A stretch of DNA of 63,636 nucleotides, taken from contig JABILA010000070.1 of assembly GCA_018654745.1 (NCBI GenBank), forward strand, positions 1-63,636, in the 5' to 3' direction. Under the pieces are notes generated by a model. The model saw only the letters and a program-made list of their open reading frames with translations, had not been told where the DNA came from and did not search any database. The DNA is from Alphaproteobacteria bacterium (lineage in GTDB: Bacteria; Pseudomonadota; Alphaproteobacteria; UBA2966). This document shows positions 27,542 through 39,991 of this stretch, piece by piece. A program made the translations under genes and the position numbers. Each line of letters begins with the position of its first letter. Position 1 is the stretch's first letter.

Positions 27542-28243
27542 ATGCGAGTACTTCTTGTTGAAGATGATGCATCCACTTCCAAAAGCCTTGAGCTCATGCT
27601 CGGCTCGGAGGGTTACAACGTCTATTGCACTGATCTTGGCGAAGAAGGCCTCGATCTGGGCAAGCTTTATGACTACGACATCATTATCCTTGATTTGAAT
27701 TTGCCGGATATGCACGGCTACGATGTGCTGAAGAAACTCAGGCTTGCGAAGGTTGAGACACCTATTCTGATTTTGTCGGGCATGAAAGAATCAGACGACA
27801 AGGTCAAGGGCCTCGTCTTTGGTGCTGATGATTATCTCACCAAGCCTTTTGACAAGGCAGAATTGATTGCCAGGATCAATGCCATTGTGCGTCGGTCGAA
27901 AGGCCACGCCCAGTCTATCATTGAAACCGGTCGCCTTTCGGTTAATCTCGACACCCGGGCTGTTGAAGTTGACAAGGATCCGATTCACCTGACAGGCAAG
28001 GAGTATGGCATCCTTGAACTTCTGTCCTTGCGCAAGGGAACAACCCTGACCAAGGAAATGTTCCTGAACCATTTATATGGTGGCATGGACGAGCCGGAAT
28101 TAAAGATCATTGATGTTTTTGTCTGCAAATTACGCAAAAAAATTGCGACAGCAACAGACGGTGACCATTACATCGAAACGGTATGGGGACGTGGATACGT
28201 GCTGCGCGACCCGGTCGCGGAAAGCCAGTCAGGCGCCGCCTGA
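27542..28243 (+). CDS. ctrA: cell-cycle and motility response regulator CtrA
   Basis: OmpR-type response regulator that governs motility and cell-cycle genes in Alphaproteobacteria. The N-terminus MRVLLVEDD... and the receiver with Asp51 are close to Caulobacter CtrA. The C-terminal winged helix ends with the [13 protein letters not shown] region. Its 233 residues are normal. I place the start at the ATG at 27542 because a GGGGGT ribosome site precedes it; a TTG 15 bases upstream also opens the frame. A strong terminator follows. ChpT and SciP, its known partners, are encoded in this window. Confidence 0.95.
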   Translation: MRVLLVEDDASTSKSLELMLGSEGYNVYCTDLGEEGLDLGKLYDYDIIILDLNLPDMHGYDVLKKLRLAKVETPILILSGMKESDDKVKGLVFGADDYLTKPFDKAELIARINAIVRRSKGHAQSIIETGRLSVNLDTRAVEVDKDPIHLTGKEYGILELLSLRKGTTLTKEMFLNHLYGGMDEPELKIIDVFVCKLRKKIATATDGDHYIETVWGRGYVLRDPVAESQSGAA

Positions 28244-28283
28244 AACCTGAGATAAATTCTTCAATTGCCCTTGTCGGCAAAAG

Positions 28284-28312
28284 AAAAAGGACGGGTATGC
28301 CCGTCCTTTTTT
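28284..28312. terminator. intrinsic terminator between ctrA and cheR
   Basis: AAAAAGGACGGG (28284-28295) and CCCGTCCTTTTTT (28300-28312) form a long perfect stem with a TATG loop. T-runs lie on both sides, so it can stop transcription of ctrA and of the convergent che operon. Confidence 0.92.
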
Positions 28313-28351
28313 GTGTTCTGCTTCAGCATTGCTTCCCAAACCCGTAAAACG

Positions 28352-29164
28352 TCAACGGTCTATGATATAGACGCCACGTTGTCCGGAGATCGGTTTGAAT
28401 TCTTCTGATACGCCCAGAACTGTTTCAGCACCGCCAAGGAACAGCACACCATCGTCGGGCATCCTTTTTGAGACACGGCCAAGGACTTCGCTTTTGGTAT
28501 CACGCTCGAAGTAGATCAGAACATTTCGGCAAAACACTACGTCGAATGTTCCCAGCAGGGAAAAATCTGTGAGCAGGTTGCCTGGCCGAAAATCAACCAT
28601 TGCCCTGACTGCAGCATCGATTTGCCAAAGTTCGTTTACCTGCGAGAAGTATTTAACCAGGTACTGAACCGGCAGTCCGCGCTGAACCTCAAACTGTGAG
28701 TACACACCTGACTTGGCCTTTTCCAGAACCTTGGGTGACAGATCAGTGCCAATAATCTCGATCCGCCAATTTGCCAAAAGCGCTGCATTTTCTTTCAGGA
28801 TCATCGCCAGGGAATAGGCTTCCTGTCCTGTTGAACAGGCAGCTGACCAGATCCGGATATGCCTGGTGTTCTTACGGCTTTCCAGCAAGGCTGGTAAAGT
28901 ATGCGCCTTGAAAGTATCGAACGGCGTGTTGTCCCGGAAGAAAAACGACTCGTTTGTCGTCATTGCTTCTGTAATATCAAAAAGCAATAATTCGTTTGTC
29001 GTGCCTTTTACGGCTTTAATCAGGCCATCCAGGTCATCAAGATCGTGCTTCTTGGCCACTGGTACCAGGCGACTTTCCAGAAGATAGGTTTTGTTGTCAC
29101 CAAGGATCAATCCGGAGCGATCTTTGAGAATTTTCGCTAATAATGCGAAATCTGCATCATTCAT
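28352..29164 (-). CDS. cheR: chemotaxis protein methyltransferase CheR
   Basis: Uses S-adenosylmethionine to methylate glutamates on chemoreceptors. The 270 residues show the N-terminal helical CheR domain and the SAM-binding domain with IWSAACSTGQEAYSLA (about 105-120). The CRNVLIYF motif is near residue 215. It overlaps cheB by 4 bases and ends the che operon. Confidence 0.95.
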   Translation of the reverse strand: MNDADFALLAKILKDRSGLILGDNKTYLLESRLVPVAKKHDLDDLDGLIKAVKGTTNELLLFDITEAMTTNESFFFRDNTPFDTFKAHTLPALLESRKNTRHIRIWSAACSTGQEAYSLAMILKENAALLANWRIEIIGTDLSPKVLEKAKSGVYSQFEVQRGLPVQYLVKYFSQVNELWQIDAAVRAMVDFRPGNLLTDFSLLGTFDVVFCRNVLIYFERDTKSEVLGRVSKRMPDDGVLFLGGAETVLGVSEEFKPISGQRGVYIIDR

Positions 29165-30336
29165 GCTTCGCCTCCCACAACAAGGCGTTGAACAGTCGGT
29201 GCAATATCCTTGAGCGGCAGAACTGCCGTGCAGAGCCCTCCTGTCGCGACAACTCCCGGCATACCCCAGACGACGCTTGTTTTGTCATCCTGAGCCACAA
29301 TTGTTCCACCAGATTCGACAACATCTTTACTACCAAAAAAACCATCAGAACCCATGCCTGTCAAAATAACACCCAGGACCCGTCCACTGTAGACTTCATT
29401 CAATGTCCGGAACATCGGATCAACTGCAGGTCGGCAAAAGTTTTCAGGCGCAGATTGTTCAAGTTTGATTTTCTTGACCGAACCTTCGACGACGACTTTC
29501 ATATGAAAATCCCCTGGCGCCAGATAAATACGCCCTTCCTTGACGACTTCGCCATCCACGCCCTCGGCGCAATTATCGCCGGTCAATCTGCCGATACGTT
29601 CGGCCAGAATTGTTGTGAAGGTCGGGGGCATATGCTGGGTAATCAGGATTGGAATTTTTATGCTGTCCCTCAGCGTCCCAAACAAATCAAACAACGCCTG
29701 TGGACCCCCGGTCGAACTGCCGATGGCCAGCACGGAAGGCATCAACTTGCCTTTTTCCCGCAAAACGATGGGTTTGTCTTTGTAAACTGCCGGTCTTGGT
29801 CCCGGTTTGACCGCAGGTGCTTCCGCTTTGGGGCGCTCGCGCTTGGTGAATTCTATGCGTGATTTTTTAGGCGCAGCAGATATCAGCGGAACACCCGCAT
29901 GGTGGCGCCTGGCAACGCCCAGGGCACGAACTTTTTCGACCAGGTCGTGACGGAAATCCTGTGAGCCACTGGCACCGGTCATTGACGATGGTTTCGGAAT
30001 ATAGTCAGCGGCACCCATCGACAATGCTTTCAGACTGATGTCTGCATTTTGCAAAGTCAGGGTCGACGACATGATCACTTTGATGTCCGGGCGTGCCGCG
30101 ATCAATTTAGGCAAGGCGGTCAAACCATCCATAACCGGCATTTCGATGTCGAGGACAACAACTTCGATCGTCTCATCCTGTTCCACGGCCTTCACAGCGC
30201 GCAGGCCGTCACTTACCGAAGCGACAACTTCGATCTCCTTGTCCGCCTCCAGAATGCGCGTCTCGAGTCCACGAATAATCGCAGAATCGTCAACAATCAT
30301 GACGCGGATGGGAGGGGTGATGGCTGCGCTGCTCAT
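29161..30336 (-). CDS. cheB: chemotaxis methylesterase CheB
   Basis: Response regulator with a methylesterase/deamidase domain that removes receptor methyl groups. The N-terminal receiver has VLDIEMPVMDG (acceptor Asp near residue 59). The C-terminal domain has the catalytic GSSTGG motif and the conserved Asp-Gly and His regions. The 391 residues are typical. It overlaps cheR and acts against it. Confidence 0.95.
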   Translation of the reverse strand: MSSAAITPPIRVMIVDDSAIIRGLETRILEADKEIEVVASVSDGLRAVKAVEQDETIEVVVLDIEMPVMDGLTALPKLIAARPDIKVIMSSTLTLQNADISLKALSMGAADYIPKPSSMTGASGSQDFRHDLVEKVRALGVARRHHAGVPLISAAPKKSRIEFTKRERPKAEAPAVKPGPRPAVYKDKPIVLREKGKLMPSVLAIGSSTGGPQALFDLFGTLRDSIKIPILITQHMPPTFTTILAERIGRLTGDNCAEGVDGEVVKEGRIYLAPGDFHMKVVVEGSVKKIKLEQSAPENFCRPAVDPMFRTLNEVYSGRVLGVILTGMGSDGFFGSKDVVESGGTIVAQDDKTSVVWGMPGVVATGGLCTAVLPLKDIAPTVQRLVVGGEA

Positions 30337-30369
30337 GTCAGTCTACTTCGGCTAATGTTATAAAAGATA

Positions 30370-30738
30370 TTAAATCAAGCCGACCTGGGTGAACTTGGCT
30401 TCCAGAATGTCACTGTCAAAAGGCTTCATGATATATTCGTTGGCTCCAGCTTCCATTGCCTCACGAATATGTTCCATATCGTTCTCTGTCGTACAAAAAA
30501 CGACAACCGGCGCATCGCCGCCTTCCGTCTTACGCAGTTCCCTGAGAAATTCAATTCCGCTCATGATGGGCATGTTCCAATCGAGCAAAACTGAGTCTGG
30601 CATCGATTCCAGACAGTGGTCCAATGCATCCTTACCGTCTACAGCTTCATCAACTTCAAAGCTTAAACCTTCAAGGATTCGTCTTGCGACCATACGAATG
30701 ACTTTTGAATCATCGACAACGAGACACGATTTCATCAC
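30370..30738 (-). CDS. cheY: chemotaxis response regulator CheY
   Basis: Single-domain receiver of 122 residues with Asp53 in LLDWNMP, and the conserved Asp9-Asp10 and Lys near 105 (MKPF). In the che operon it is the natural phospho-carrier from CheA to the motor switch. A CheZ-type phosphatase encoded at 49440 could dephosphorylate it. Confidence 0.92.
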   Translation of the reverse strand: MMKSCLVVDDSKVIRMVARRILEGLSFEVDEAVDGKDALDHCLESMPDSVLLDWNMPIMSGIEFLRELRKTEGGDAPVVVFCTTENDMEHIREAMEAGANEYIMKPFDSDILEAKFTQVGLI

Positions 30739-30762
30739 TGCAACTCCAGTAAATTTTCATGA

Positions 30763-30789
30763 GTCTCCTGCCTGGGCAGACCCGGAGAC
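30763..30789 (-). repeat. hairpin between cheW and cheY
   Basis: GTCTCC (30763-30768) pairs with GGAGAC (30784-30789), with an inner TGCC/GGCA stem. It is an intercistronic structure in the che mRNA, possibly controlling relative expression. No T-run is present. Confidence 0.4.
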
Positions 30790-30835
30790 ACCACACATTT
30801 CAATTTTGACAAGATGCTTTTCAATTCCTTGATTA

Positions 30836-31308
30836 TCAGGGCGTTTCAACGCGGCCCATGAAATCCAGAAGTCGCTCAACATCAAGTACAACCAACAACG
30901 TACCATCAAGCCGAAATATACCACCCGAAATATCCCGCCAACGTGGATCCAGCGTCCCCGGGCTTCGTTCAAGCGCATCTACCGGCAGCGTCATGACTTC
31001 TCCGACGCTATCTACCATTAGGCTATACAGTTCATCGAACTCCTCGACAACCACATACATACCCGGACCGCCATCTTTTCTTGCAGGCAGATCAAGACTT
31101 CGGCGCATATCTATGGCTGTTACAATGCGTCCGCGCAGATTCAAGGCACCTGCAACTTCGGGAGGTGCCAGCGGAATCGGCGTTGTTTTCTGTGCAACCA
31201 GAACATCCCGAACAGATAAAACAGGGACCCCAAAGAGCTGGGAGCCTATCGTAACGGTGACAAACTGGTCGTCTGCGTCACTGGTCGTCACATCCTGGTG
31301 AACATCCA

Positions 31309-31309
<1 letters not shown>
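30836..31309 (-). CDS. cheW: chemotaxis coupling protein CheW
   Basis: Links chemoreceptors to CheA. The 157 residues form a CheW domain with the signature LNLRGRIVTAIDMR and the VDSVGEVMTLP motif. It overlaps the cheA stop by one base (TGATG), so the two are translationally coupled. Confidence 0.95.
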
Positions 31310-34245
<2,936 letters not shown>

Positions 34246-34469
34246 ACAAAGTCCGCTCTCAAATCCACCTGTTCATCCGATGACCAGATACACCGGGTCT
34301 TTATTATTATTGATGCCTCTTGAAACCACAGGTGCGCAACGATTTGGCCGCATCGTCCCCGTCAGCAAATAACAATATCGAAACTGGACCATTTCACAAA
34401 CAACTACACCTTCTTTTCCTTAAAAGAGAGCGGTTTCCTGTTGTCTAAACGATAGTTATGCCTTCGGGG

Positions 34470-34494
34470 AAAAAATCAAGCCAGTTGGGGGCTT
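34470..34494 (-). terminator. weak terminator after chpT
   Basis: On the minus strand AAGCC and GGCTT (34494-34490 and 34482-34478) form a short stem with a 7-base loop, followed by GATTTTTT (34477-34470). It separates chpT from cheA. The stem is only 5 bp. Confidence 0.45.
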
Positions 34495-34506
34495 TTTCAA
34501 GTGTTT

Positions 34507-35154
34507 TCAGTCGGATACAGAGAAAAGAGGTCCGGCTTGAAGCAGAACCTGTTCGTTCGATGTCTGTTCAAAGGAAATTCCGGCACCTGTCTCGCGGGCG
34601 ATGGAGGCACAGAACCACGGCTGTACTGTCCGTGCATCCAGTGATTCAAGTTTTGTTCGCCCCGCCAGAGCATCCAGATCATCTTCTCTCAGCCCTGCAT
34701 TGCGGCCCGTTGCCTGTATCCTGATTGCGGAACCGTCAGCAGCCAGATCAACATCAATTTGCCCGCCTCTTGGCAAGGTTTCACCTGCAAGCAAGACAAG
34801 ATTAAGCATCAACTGTACAGCGGACTGCGGTATCCTCTGATTTCCGGCGCTACCTGTCGGCCAGCTCAATGTCTGCTTGCGACCTTCAAAGAACCCTTCG
34901 GCTGCTCTTTGCGCCTCTCCCAGACTGGTTACTGCTTCTGGTCCCCCTGCCGCGCCAAAACAAAGGCGGTAAAATTGTAACCTGCGCGAAGTTTCACCGG
35001 CACTGAAAGAAAGCAGTTCCAGCGATTGTTCCTGCATGGATGGGTCGCTCTCTTCCGAGAGAAGCTCCACACCGTTGGCGACAGCCCCGACCGGCCCCGT
35101 CAGATCATGACAGATTCGAGAACTAATAAGAGCTGCAAGCAAATAATCAGACAT
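34507..35154 (-). CDS. chpT: histidine phosphotransferase ChpT
   Basis: ChpT carries phosphate from the CckA kinase to CtrA and CpdR. The N-terminal helix has ALISSRICHDLTGPVGA, with the phospho-histidine His16. The rest is the degenerate ATPase-like fold typical of ChpT. The 215 residues match the family. It is transcribed toward the che operon and away from the formate dehydrogenase genes. CckA is not in this window. Confidence 0.88.
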   Translation of the reverse strand: MSDYLLAALISSRICHDLTGPVGAVANGVELLSEESDPSMQEQSLELLSFSAGETSRRLQFYRLCFGAAGGPEAVTSLGEAQRAAEGFFEGRKQTLSWPTGSAGNQRIPQSAVQLMLNLVLLAGETLPRGGQIDVDLAADGSAIRIQATGRNAGLREDDLDALAGRTKLESLDARTVQPWFCASIARETGAGISFEQTSNEQVLLQAGPLFSVSD

Positions 35155-35543
35155 ATTTCAGTCGCCCCGGATCAAATGAACTTCGACAAATCAACTAACA
35201 TCATTAACCAATCAATAATGCCTTAATAATTCACTTAAAACCCCCAATCAGAGGTCAGAATAATCGATTTTCGTGATTTCATCGATAACATCAGGTACCA
35301 GGGTTGTGTGTACAACCGAAACCGGGCGGTTTGTCGGCTTGGCCAAAATTCCGGACAATTCTTGTATCGTTGACCTGCACCCTGTTAAGCGAGATAAATC
35401 ATGGTGGATTAATGCAGCATCGAAACAGCTTCGCGATTGATAAAATGAGAGTCCGTTTTTTGATAGCCATGCTCCCCCGAATAAGGCATTAACAATCAAG
35501 CCGCCCCGAAAATATTCCGACACCCGTTTGCAAAGCCCTGACT
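35155..35543. other. 389-base region between chpT and formate dehydrogenase genes
   Basis: Divergent promoter region. It has TTAACCA (35204-35210), a CtrA-like half-site near chpT. A perfect inverted repeat GGTTGT-GTGT-ACAACC lies at 35302-35317 and may be an operator. A 91-codon minus-strand frame starting with GTG (35248-35523) is present, but I see no support for it as a gene. Confidence 0.45.
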
Positions 35544-37244
35544 ATGTCCCTTGAAAAGACCCCCACCAGAAAACATCGGCATCCTGGCACCGGAAAGCTG
35601 AAAGCGCTGGCCCATCCAAAAGGTCGGGGCGCTGACCCGCAGGCGGTTTCGGACATTCGGGCCTTGCTGGGATATCGCACCCCGCTTCGTGATGAACTGA
35701 TCGAATATTTGCACCTGATCCAGGATACCCATCACCACATTTCCGCACAGAATCTGGCGGCACTGGCCGAAGTGATGGACCTGTCCATGGCTGAGGTCTT
35801 TGAGACCGCGACATTTTACGCCCATTTCGATGTGGTCGGTGATGATGAAACGCCACCACCTGAACTGACAATCCGCGTCTGCGACAGTCTGACCTGTCAG
35901 ATATCAGGTGCCGCAGACCTGAAAGCGCTGCTGGACGAACGCGTGGATGACAGCATCCGCGTAGTCACAGCACCTTGCATGGGCCGTTGCGACCGGGCGC
36001 CAGTTGTCGCTGTGGGCAACAATCACCTGACTGCAGCAGATTGCGAGACAATCCTCAGGACAACTGATGCCGGAGAGCGCGAGGCTGTGGTCGCTGGATA
36101 TATCGATCTGGACGACTATGCCCGGGGCAACGGATACGGCCTCTATCAGCAATGTGCAAAAGGCAAATACAAACCCGAAGACATTATGGCAATTCTGGAA
36201 AAGGCAGGATTGCGTGGGCTCGGCGGTGCGGGGTTCCCTGCCGCGACCAAGTGGAAGTTTGTGCGCGCGGAAAAAGGCCCAAGGTATCTAGTTGTGAATG
36301 CCGATGAAGGCGAGCCTGGAACCTTCAAGGATCGCCATTATCTTGAATCTGATCCGCATCGTTTTCTGGAAGGTGCCCTGATCGCAGCCTGGGCTGTACA
36401 GGCGGACGATATCTACATCTATTTGCGCGACGAATATCCCCACATCAAAAAGATTCTCGAAAAAGAAATAGAACGATTGCGGAAACGAAATCTGACCAGC
36501 CCGGTCTTTCATTTACGACGCGGTGCCGGTGCCTATATTTGCGGCGAAGAATCTGCCTTGCTGGAAAGCCTGGAAGGCAAACGCGGCCTGCCGCGCCACA
36601 AACCACCGTTCCCCGCGCAAAAAGGCCTGTTTGGCAAACCAACGCTGATCCATAATGTCGAGACATTGTACTGGATCAGGGATCTGGTCGAAAAAGGGCC
36701 GGAGACATTTACCGACAACGGCCTGAATGGCCGGACCGGACTGCGATCATTTTCTGTCTCGGGCCACGTCATGGAGCCAGGCGTCAAGCTGGCACCTGCT
36801 GGCATTTCCGTGCAGGAACTGATCGATGATCATTGCGGCGGCATGGCCGAAGGTCACAAATTCCGCGCCTATCTGCCAGGCGGTGCTTCCGGCGGTATCC
36901 TGCCCTCCACGCTCGGCAAGTTGCCACTGGATTTTGGGACACTGGACGAATACGGCTGCATCATAGGTTCAGCGGCGGTCATTATCCTGTCAGACCAGGA
37001 CGACCTGGCTGAAGTTGCCCAAAATCTGATGCGATTCTTTGAGCACGAAAGCTGCGGACAATGTACACCTTGTCGTGTCGGCACGGAAAAAGCTGTCCAG
37101 ATGCTGGCCGAACCCACCTGGGACAAACCTTTGCTGGAAGACCTTGCCAACGCCATGACTGACGCTTCAATTTGCGGACTGGGTCAGGCGGCCTGCAACC
37201 CCGTTAAATCTCTGTTGAAATACTTTCCGGAGGTTGGCCAATGA
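35544..37244 (+). CDS. fdsB: NAD-dependent formate dehydrogenase, fused gamma-beta subunit
   Basis: Diaphorase part of a soluble formate dehydrogenase that passes electrons from formate to NAD+. Residues about 1-160 match the NuoE/FdsG thioredoxin-like domain with [2Fe-2S] ligands Cys113, Cys118, Cys145 and Cys149. Residues about 190-560 match NuoF/FdsB: an FMN/NADH site around LRGLGGAGFP and GEESALLESLEG, then a C-terminal [4Fe-4S] motif ESCGQCTPC. In FdsGBA enzymes these are usually two genes; here they are one, without a frameshift. It overlaps the alpha subunit gene by 4 bases. Confidence 0.92.
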   Translation: MSLEKTPTRKHRHPGTGKLKALAHPKGRGADPQAVSDIRALLGYRTPLRDELIEYLHLIQDTHHHISAQNLAALAEVMDLSMAEVFETATFYAHFDVVGDDETPPPELTIRVCDSLTCQISGAADLKALLDERVDDSIRVVTAPCMGRCDRAPVVAVGNNHLTAADCETILRTTDAGEREAVVAGYIDLDDYARGNGYGLYQQCAKGKYKPEDIMAILEKAGLRGLGGAGFPAATKWKFVRAEKGPRYLVVNADEGEPGTFKDRHYLESDPHRFLEGALIAAWAVQADDIYIYLRDEYPHIKKILEKEIERLRKRNLTSPVFHLRRGAGAYICGEESALLESLEGKRGLPRHKPPFPAQKGLFGKPTLIHNVETLYWIRDLVEKGPETFTDNGLNGRTGLRSFSVSGHVMEPGVKLAPAGISVQELIDDHCGGMAEGHKFRAYLPGGASGGILPSTLGKLPLDFGTLDEYGCIIGSAAVIILSDQDDLAEVAQNLMRFFEHESCGQCTPCRVGTEKAVQMLAEPTWDKPLLEDLANAMTDASICGLGQAACNPVKSLLKYFPEVGQ

Positions 37245-39985
37245 CCGGACCCGTGAAATTTACGCTGGATGGTGTCGAAGTTACTGCCTCTGCAGGCGAG
37301 AGCATTTTTGATGTCGCCAAACGTGAAGGCACAGAACTGCCACACATGTGCTCTGGTCTGAACGATCACTATCGCGCAGATGGTAACTGCCGTTTATGCG
37401 TGGTCGAGATTGAGGGCGAGCGCGTGTTGGCCGCGAGTTGTATTCGCCAACCCGCAGAAGGCATGAAAGTTTCAACGGGTTCAGGCCGCGTCAATCGCGC
37501 CCGCAATACGGTGATGGAATTGCTGGTCGCGGATCAACCTGCCCGTCAAACATCCCATGATCCGGAATCACGTTTCTGGAAGCTGGCAGACAGCATGGCG
37601 CAAACGGAAAGCCGGTTCCCGGCACGCCAGGGCCCGGTTGCCGACATCAGTCATCCGGCCATCGCCGTCAATCTGGATGCTTGCATCCACTGCACCAATT
37701 GCGTTCGCGCCTGTCGCGAGCAACAGGTCAATGATGTCATCGGTTTTGCCTATCGCGGCAGCCACGCCAAGGTCGTTTTTGATTTTGACGATGACATGGG
37801 CGTCAGCACCTGTGTCGGCTGTGGTGAATGTATTCAGGCCTGCCCAACGGGTGCCCTGCTGCCAGCCACTGGCAGCGCCAAACCTGCCAAAGAAGAAATC
37901 GTAGACAGCCTGTGTCCCTATTGCGGTGTCGGCTGCCAGACACGGTTCCATGTTTCCGGCGACAGGATCGTCCGGGTTGAAGGCCGTGATGGCCCGGCGA
38001 ACCAGGGACGTCTTTGCGTCAAAGGTCGCTTCGGCATGGATTATGTGAACCATGCCCACCGACTGACAACGCCCTTGATCCGCAAGGAAGGTATTCCGAA
38101 ATCGGCAGCACCCGAGGTTGATCCGGCCAATCCGCTGGAACATTTTCGTGAAGCCAGCTGGGAGGAAGCGCTCGAGTTTGCAGCCGGAGGATTGCGGGAT
38201 ATTCGCGATGCCGATGGCGGTGACGCCCTGGCAGGTTTTGGTTCCGCCAAAGGATCCAACGAAGAAGCCTATTTGTTCCAGAAACTGGTCCGTACCGGTT
38301 TCAGGACCAACAATGTGGATCACTGTACCCGCCTGTGCCATGCCTCGTCTGTGGCCGCCCTGATGGAAACCATTGGCTCCGGTGCCGTGACCGCACCGTT
38401 TGCTGAAGCGGCAAATGCCGACGTTATTATTGTCATCGGATCCAACACGACAAACAATCATCCAGTGGCTGCCAGCTTCATCAAGAACGCCGCCGAGGCT
38501 GGTGCCGACCTGATAGTGCTTGATCCGCGCGGCAACGGGTTATCACGCTATGCCACACATAATTTGCAGTTCAAGCCAGGAGCCGATGTAGCGCTGTTGA
38601 ATGCAATCATGCATGTCATCGTCACCGAAGGCCTTTATGACGTCGATTACATCAAGCGCATGACAGAAGGCTTCGAGGAGCTGAAAACGCATCTGCGTGA
38701 TTTTTCGCCTTCCGCTATGGAAGCCATTACGGGCATCGAGCCTGAAGCCGTCCGCAGTGTCGCCCGTGCATATGCCACAGCCGGGAACGCCATGATTTTC
38801 TGGGGCATGGGGGTATCGCAACACATTCACGGCACCGACAATGCACGCTGCCTGATCAGTCTGGCCCTGATGTGTGGCCAGATCGGGCGTAAAGGCACGG
38901 GATTGCATCCGTTACGAGGCCAGAACAATGTTCAGGGCGCATCCGACGTTGGCTTGATCCCCATGCTGTACCCGGATTATCAACCAGTTACCGACGACAA
39001 GGTCCGGGCCAAATTCGAGGCTTATTGGGGCAAGGAACTGGATAGCAAGGCTGGACTGACGGTCGTCGAGATCACCGAAGCCATTCACGAAGATAAAATC
39101 CGTGGCATGTATGTTATGGGTGAAAACCCGGCCATGTCGGACCCGGATGCCAACCACGCGCGCGCGGCCCTGGCGAAACTGGATCACCTGGTCGTTCAGG
39201 ACTTGTTTATTACTGAAACGGCGGCCTATGCGGATGTCATTCTGCCAGCCTCCGCTTTTCCAGAAAAAAATGGCACCTTTACCAACACCGACAGGCGTGT
39301 ACAGCTGGGCCGAGCTGCATTGCCATTGCCAGGAGACGCCCGTCAGGACTGGTGGATCATTCAGGAAATGGCGAACCGCTTTTATCTGGAATGGACCTAC
39401 AGCCACCCCCGTGATGTATTCGCCGAAATGAACGGCTGTATGACGTCTATTCGCGGTATCACGTGGGCGCGTCTTGAGCGTGAAGGTGCCGTAACTTATC
39501 CATGTCCTGACGAAGACAAGCCGGGTCAGGAAGTCATTTTTGGTGATCGCTTCCCGACAAAAAGTGGTCGAGGCAAATTTGTGCCAGCCGGGGTCATCGC
39601 CCCGGACGAGCAACCGGATCAAGACTATCCATTTGTATTAACGACGGGCCGACTGCTGGAACACTGGCACACCGGGTCCATGACCAGGCGTGCAACGGTT
39701 CTTGACGCACTGGAGCCTCAGGCCGTCGCTCACCTGTCTCCCCGGGATTTGCAAAAACTGCAATTACATGCAGGCGGTCAGGTTCGGGTCAGTACCCGGC
39801 GCGGCGAGGTTGAATTGATCGCACGCGCTGATCCCTGGGTGCCCGAAGGCATGATCTTCATACCGTTTTGTTTCTCCGAGGCTGCCGCCAATCTGCTGAC
39901 CAATCCGGCGCTGGATCCCTTTGGTAAAATACCGGAATTCAAATACTGCGCCGCTCAGGTCGAGGTTGGAGAACAGGCTGGCTGA
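37241..39985 (+). CDS. fdsA: NAD-dependent formate dehydrogenase alpha (catalytic) subunit
   Basis: Bis-MGD molybdo- or tungstoenzyme that oxidises formate to CO2. The N-terminus is NuoG-like: a [2Fe-2S] ferredoxin domain (first cysteines 37, 50 and 53), then [4Fe-4S] motifs around HCTNCVRAC and CVGCGECIQACP. The catalytic part begins with CPYCGVGCQ. The predicted metal ligand is Cys366 in RLCHASS; Cys followed by His is characteristic of formate dehydrogenases, and no selenocysteine codon is used. The 914 residues are normal. The usual small subunit fdsD does not follow, because the next gene is on the other strand. FdhD, needed for sulphuration, is encoded at 47273. Confidence 0.94.
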   Translation: MTGPVKFTLDGVEVTASAGESIFDVAKREGTELPHMCSGLNDHYRADGNCRLCVVEIEGERVLAASCIRQPAEGMKVSTGSGRVNRARNTVMELLVADQPARQTSHDPESRFWKLADSMAQTESRFPARQGPVADISHPAIAVNLDACIHCTNCVRACREQQVNDVIGFAYRGSHAKVVFDFDDDMGVSTCVGCGECIQACPTGALLPATGSAKPAKEEIVDSLCPYCGVGCQTRFHVSGDRIVRVEGRDGPANQGRLCVKGRFGMDYVNHAHRLTTPLIRKEGIPKSAAPEVDPANPLEHFREASWEEALEFAAGGLRDIRDADGGDALAGFGSAKGSNEEAYLFQKLVRTGFRTNNVDHCTRLCHASSVAALMETIGSGAVTAPFAEAANADVIIVIGSNTTNNHPVAASFIKNAAEAGADLIVLDPRGNGLSRYATHNLQFKPGADVALLNAIMHVIVTEGLYDVDYIKRMTEGFEELKTHLRDFSPSAMEAITGIEPEAVRSVARAYATAGNAMIFWGMGVSQHIHGTDNARCLISLALMCGQIGRKGTGLHPLRGQNNVQGASDVGLIPMLYPDYQPVTDDKVRAKFEAYWGKELDSKAGLTVVEITEAIHEDKIRGMYVMGENPAMSDPDANHARAALAKLDHLVVQDLFITETAAYADVILPASAFPEKNGTFTNTDRRVQLGRAALPLPGDARQDWWIIQEMANRFYLEWTYSHPRDVFAEMNGCMTSIRGITWARLEREGAVTYPCPDEDKPGQEVIFGDRFPTKSGRGKFVPAGVIAPDEQPDQDYPFVLTTGRLLEHWHTGSMTRRATVLDALEPQAVAHLSPRDLQKLQLHAGGQVRVSTRRGEVELIARADPWVPEGMIFIPFCFSEAAANLLTNPALDPFGKIPEFKYCAAQVEVGEQAG

Positions 39986-39991
39986 TTGTAC

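Noticed and set aside
35223..35238. A TTAA-N8-TTAA sequence near chpT, like a CtrA site
   Set aside because: The spacer is 8 bases and the consensus needs 7. Only the half-site TTAACC is noted.
35248..35523. A 91-codon minus-strand frame between chpT and fdsB
   Set aside because: It has a GTG start with no clear Shine-Dalgarno, no recognised motif, and lies in a promoter region. It might still be real if conserved.
38327..38345. Selenocysteine at the formate dehydrogenase metal site
   Set aside because: The codon is TGC (Cys366), so this is a Cys-type enzyme.
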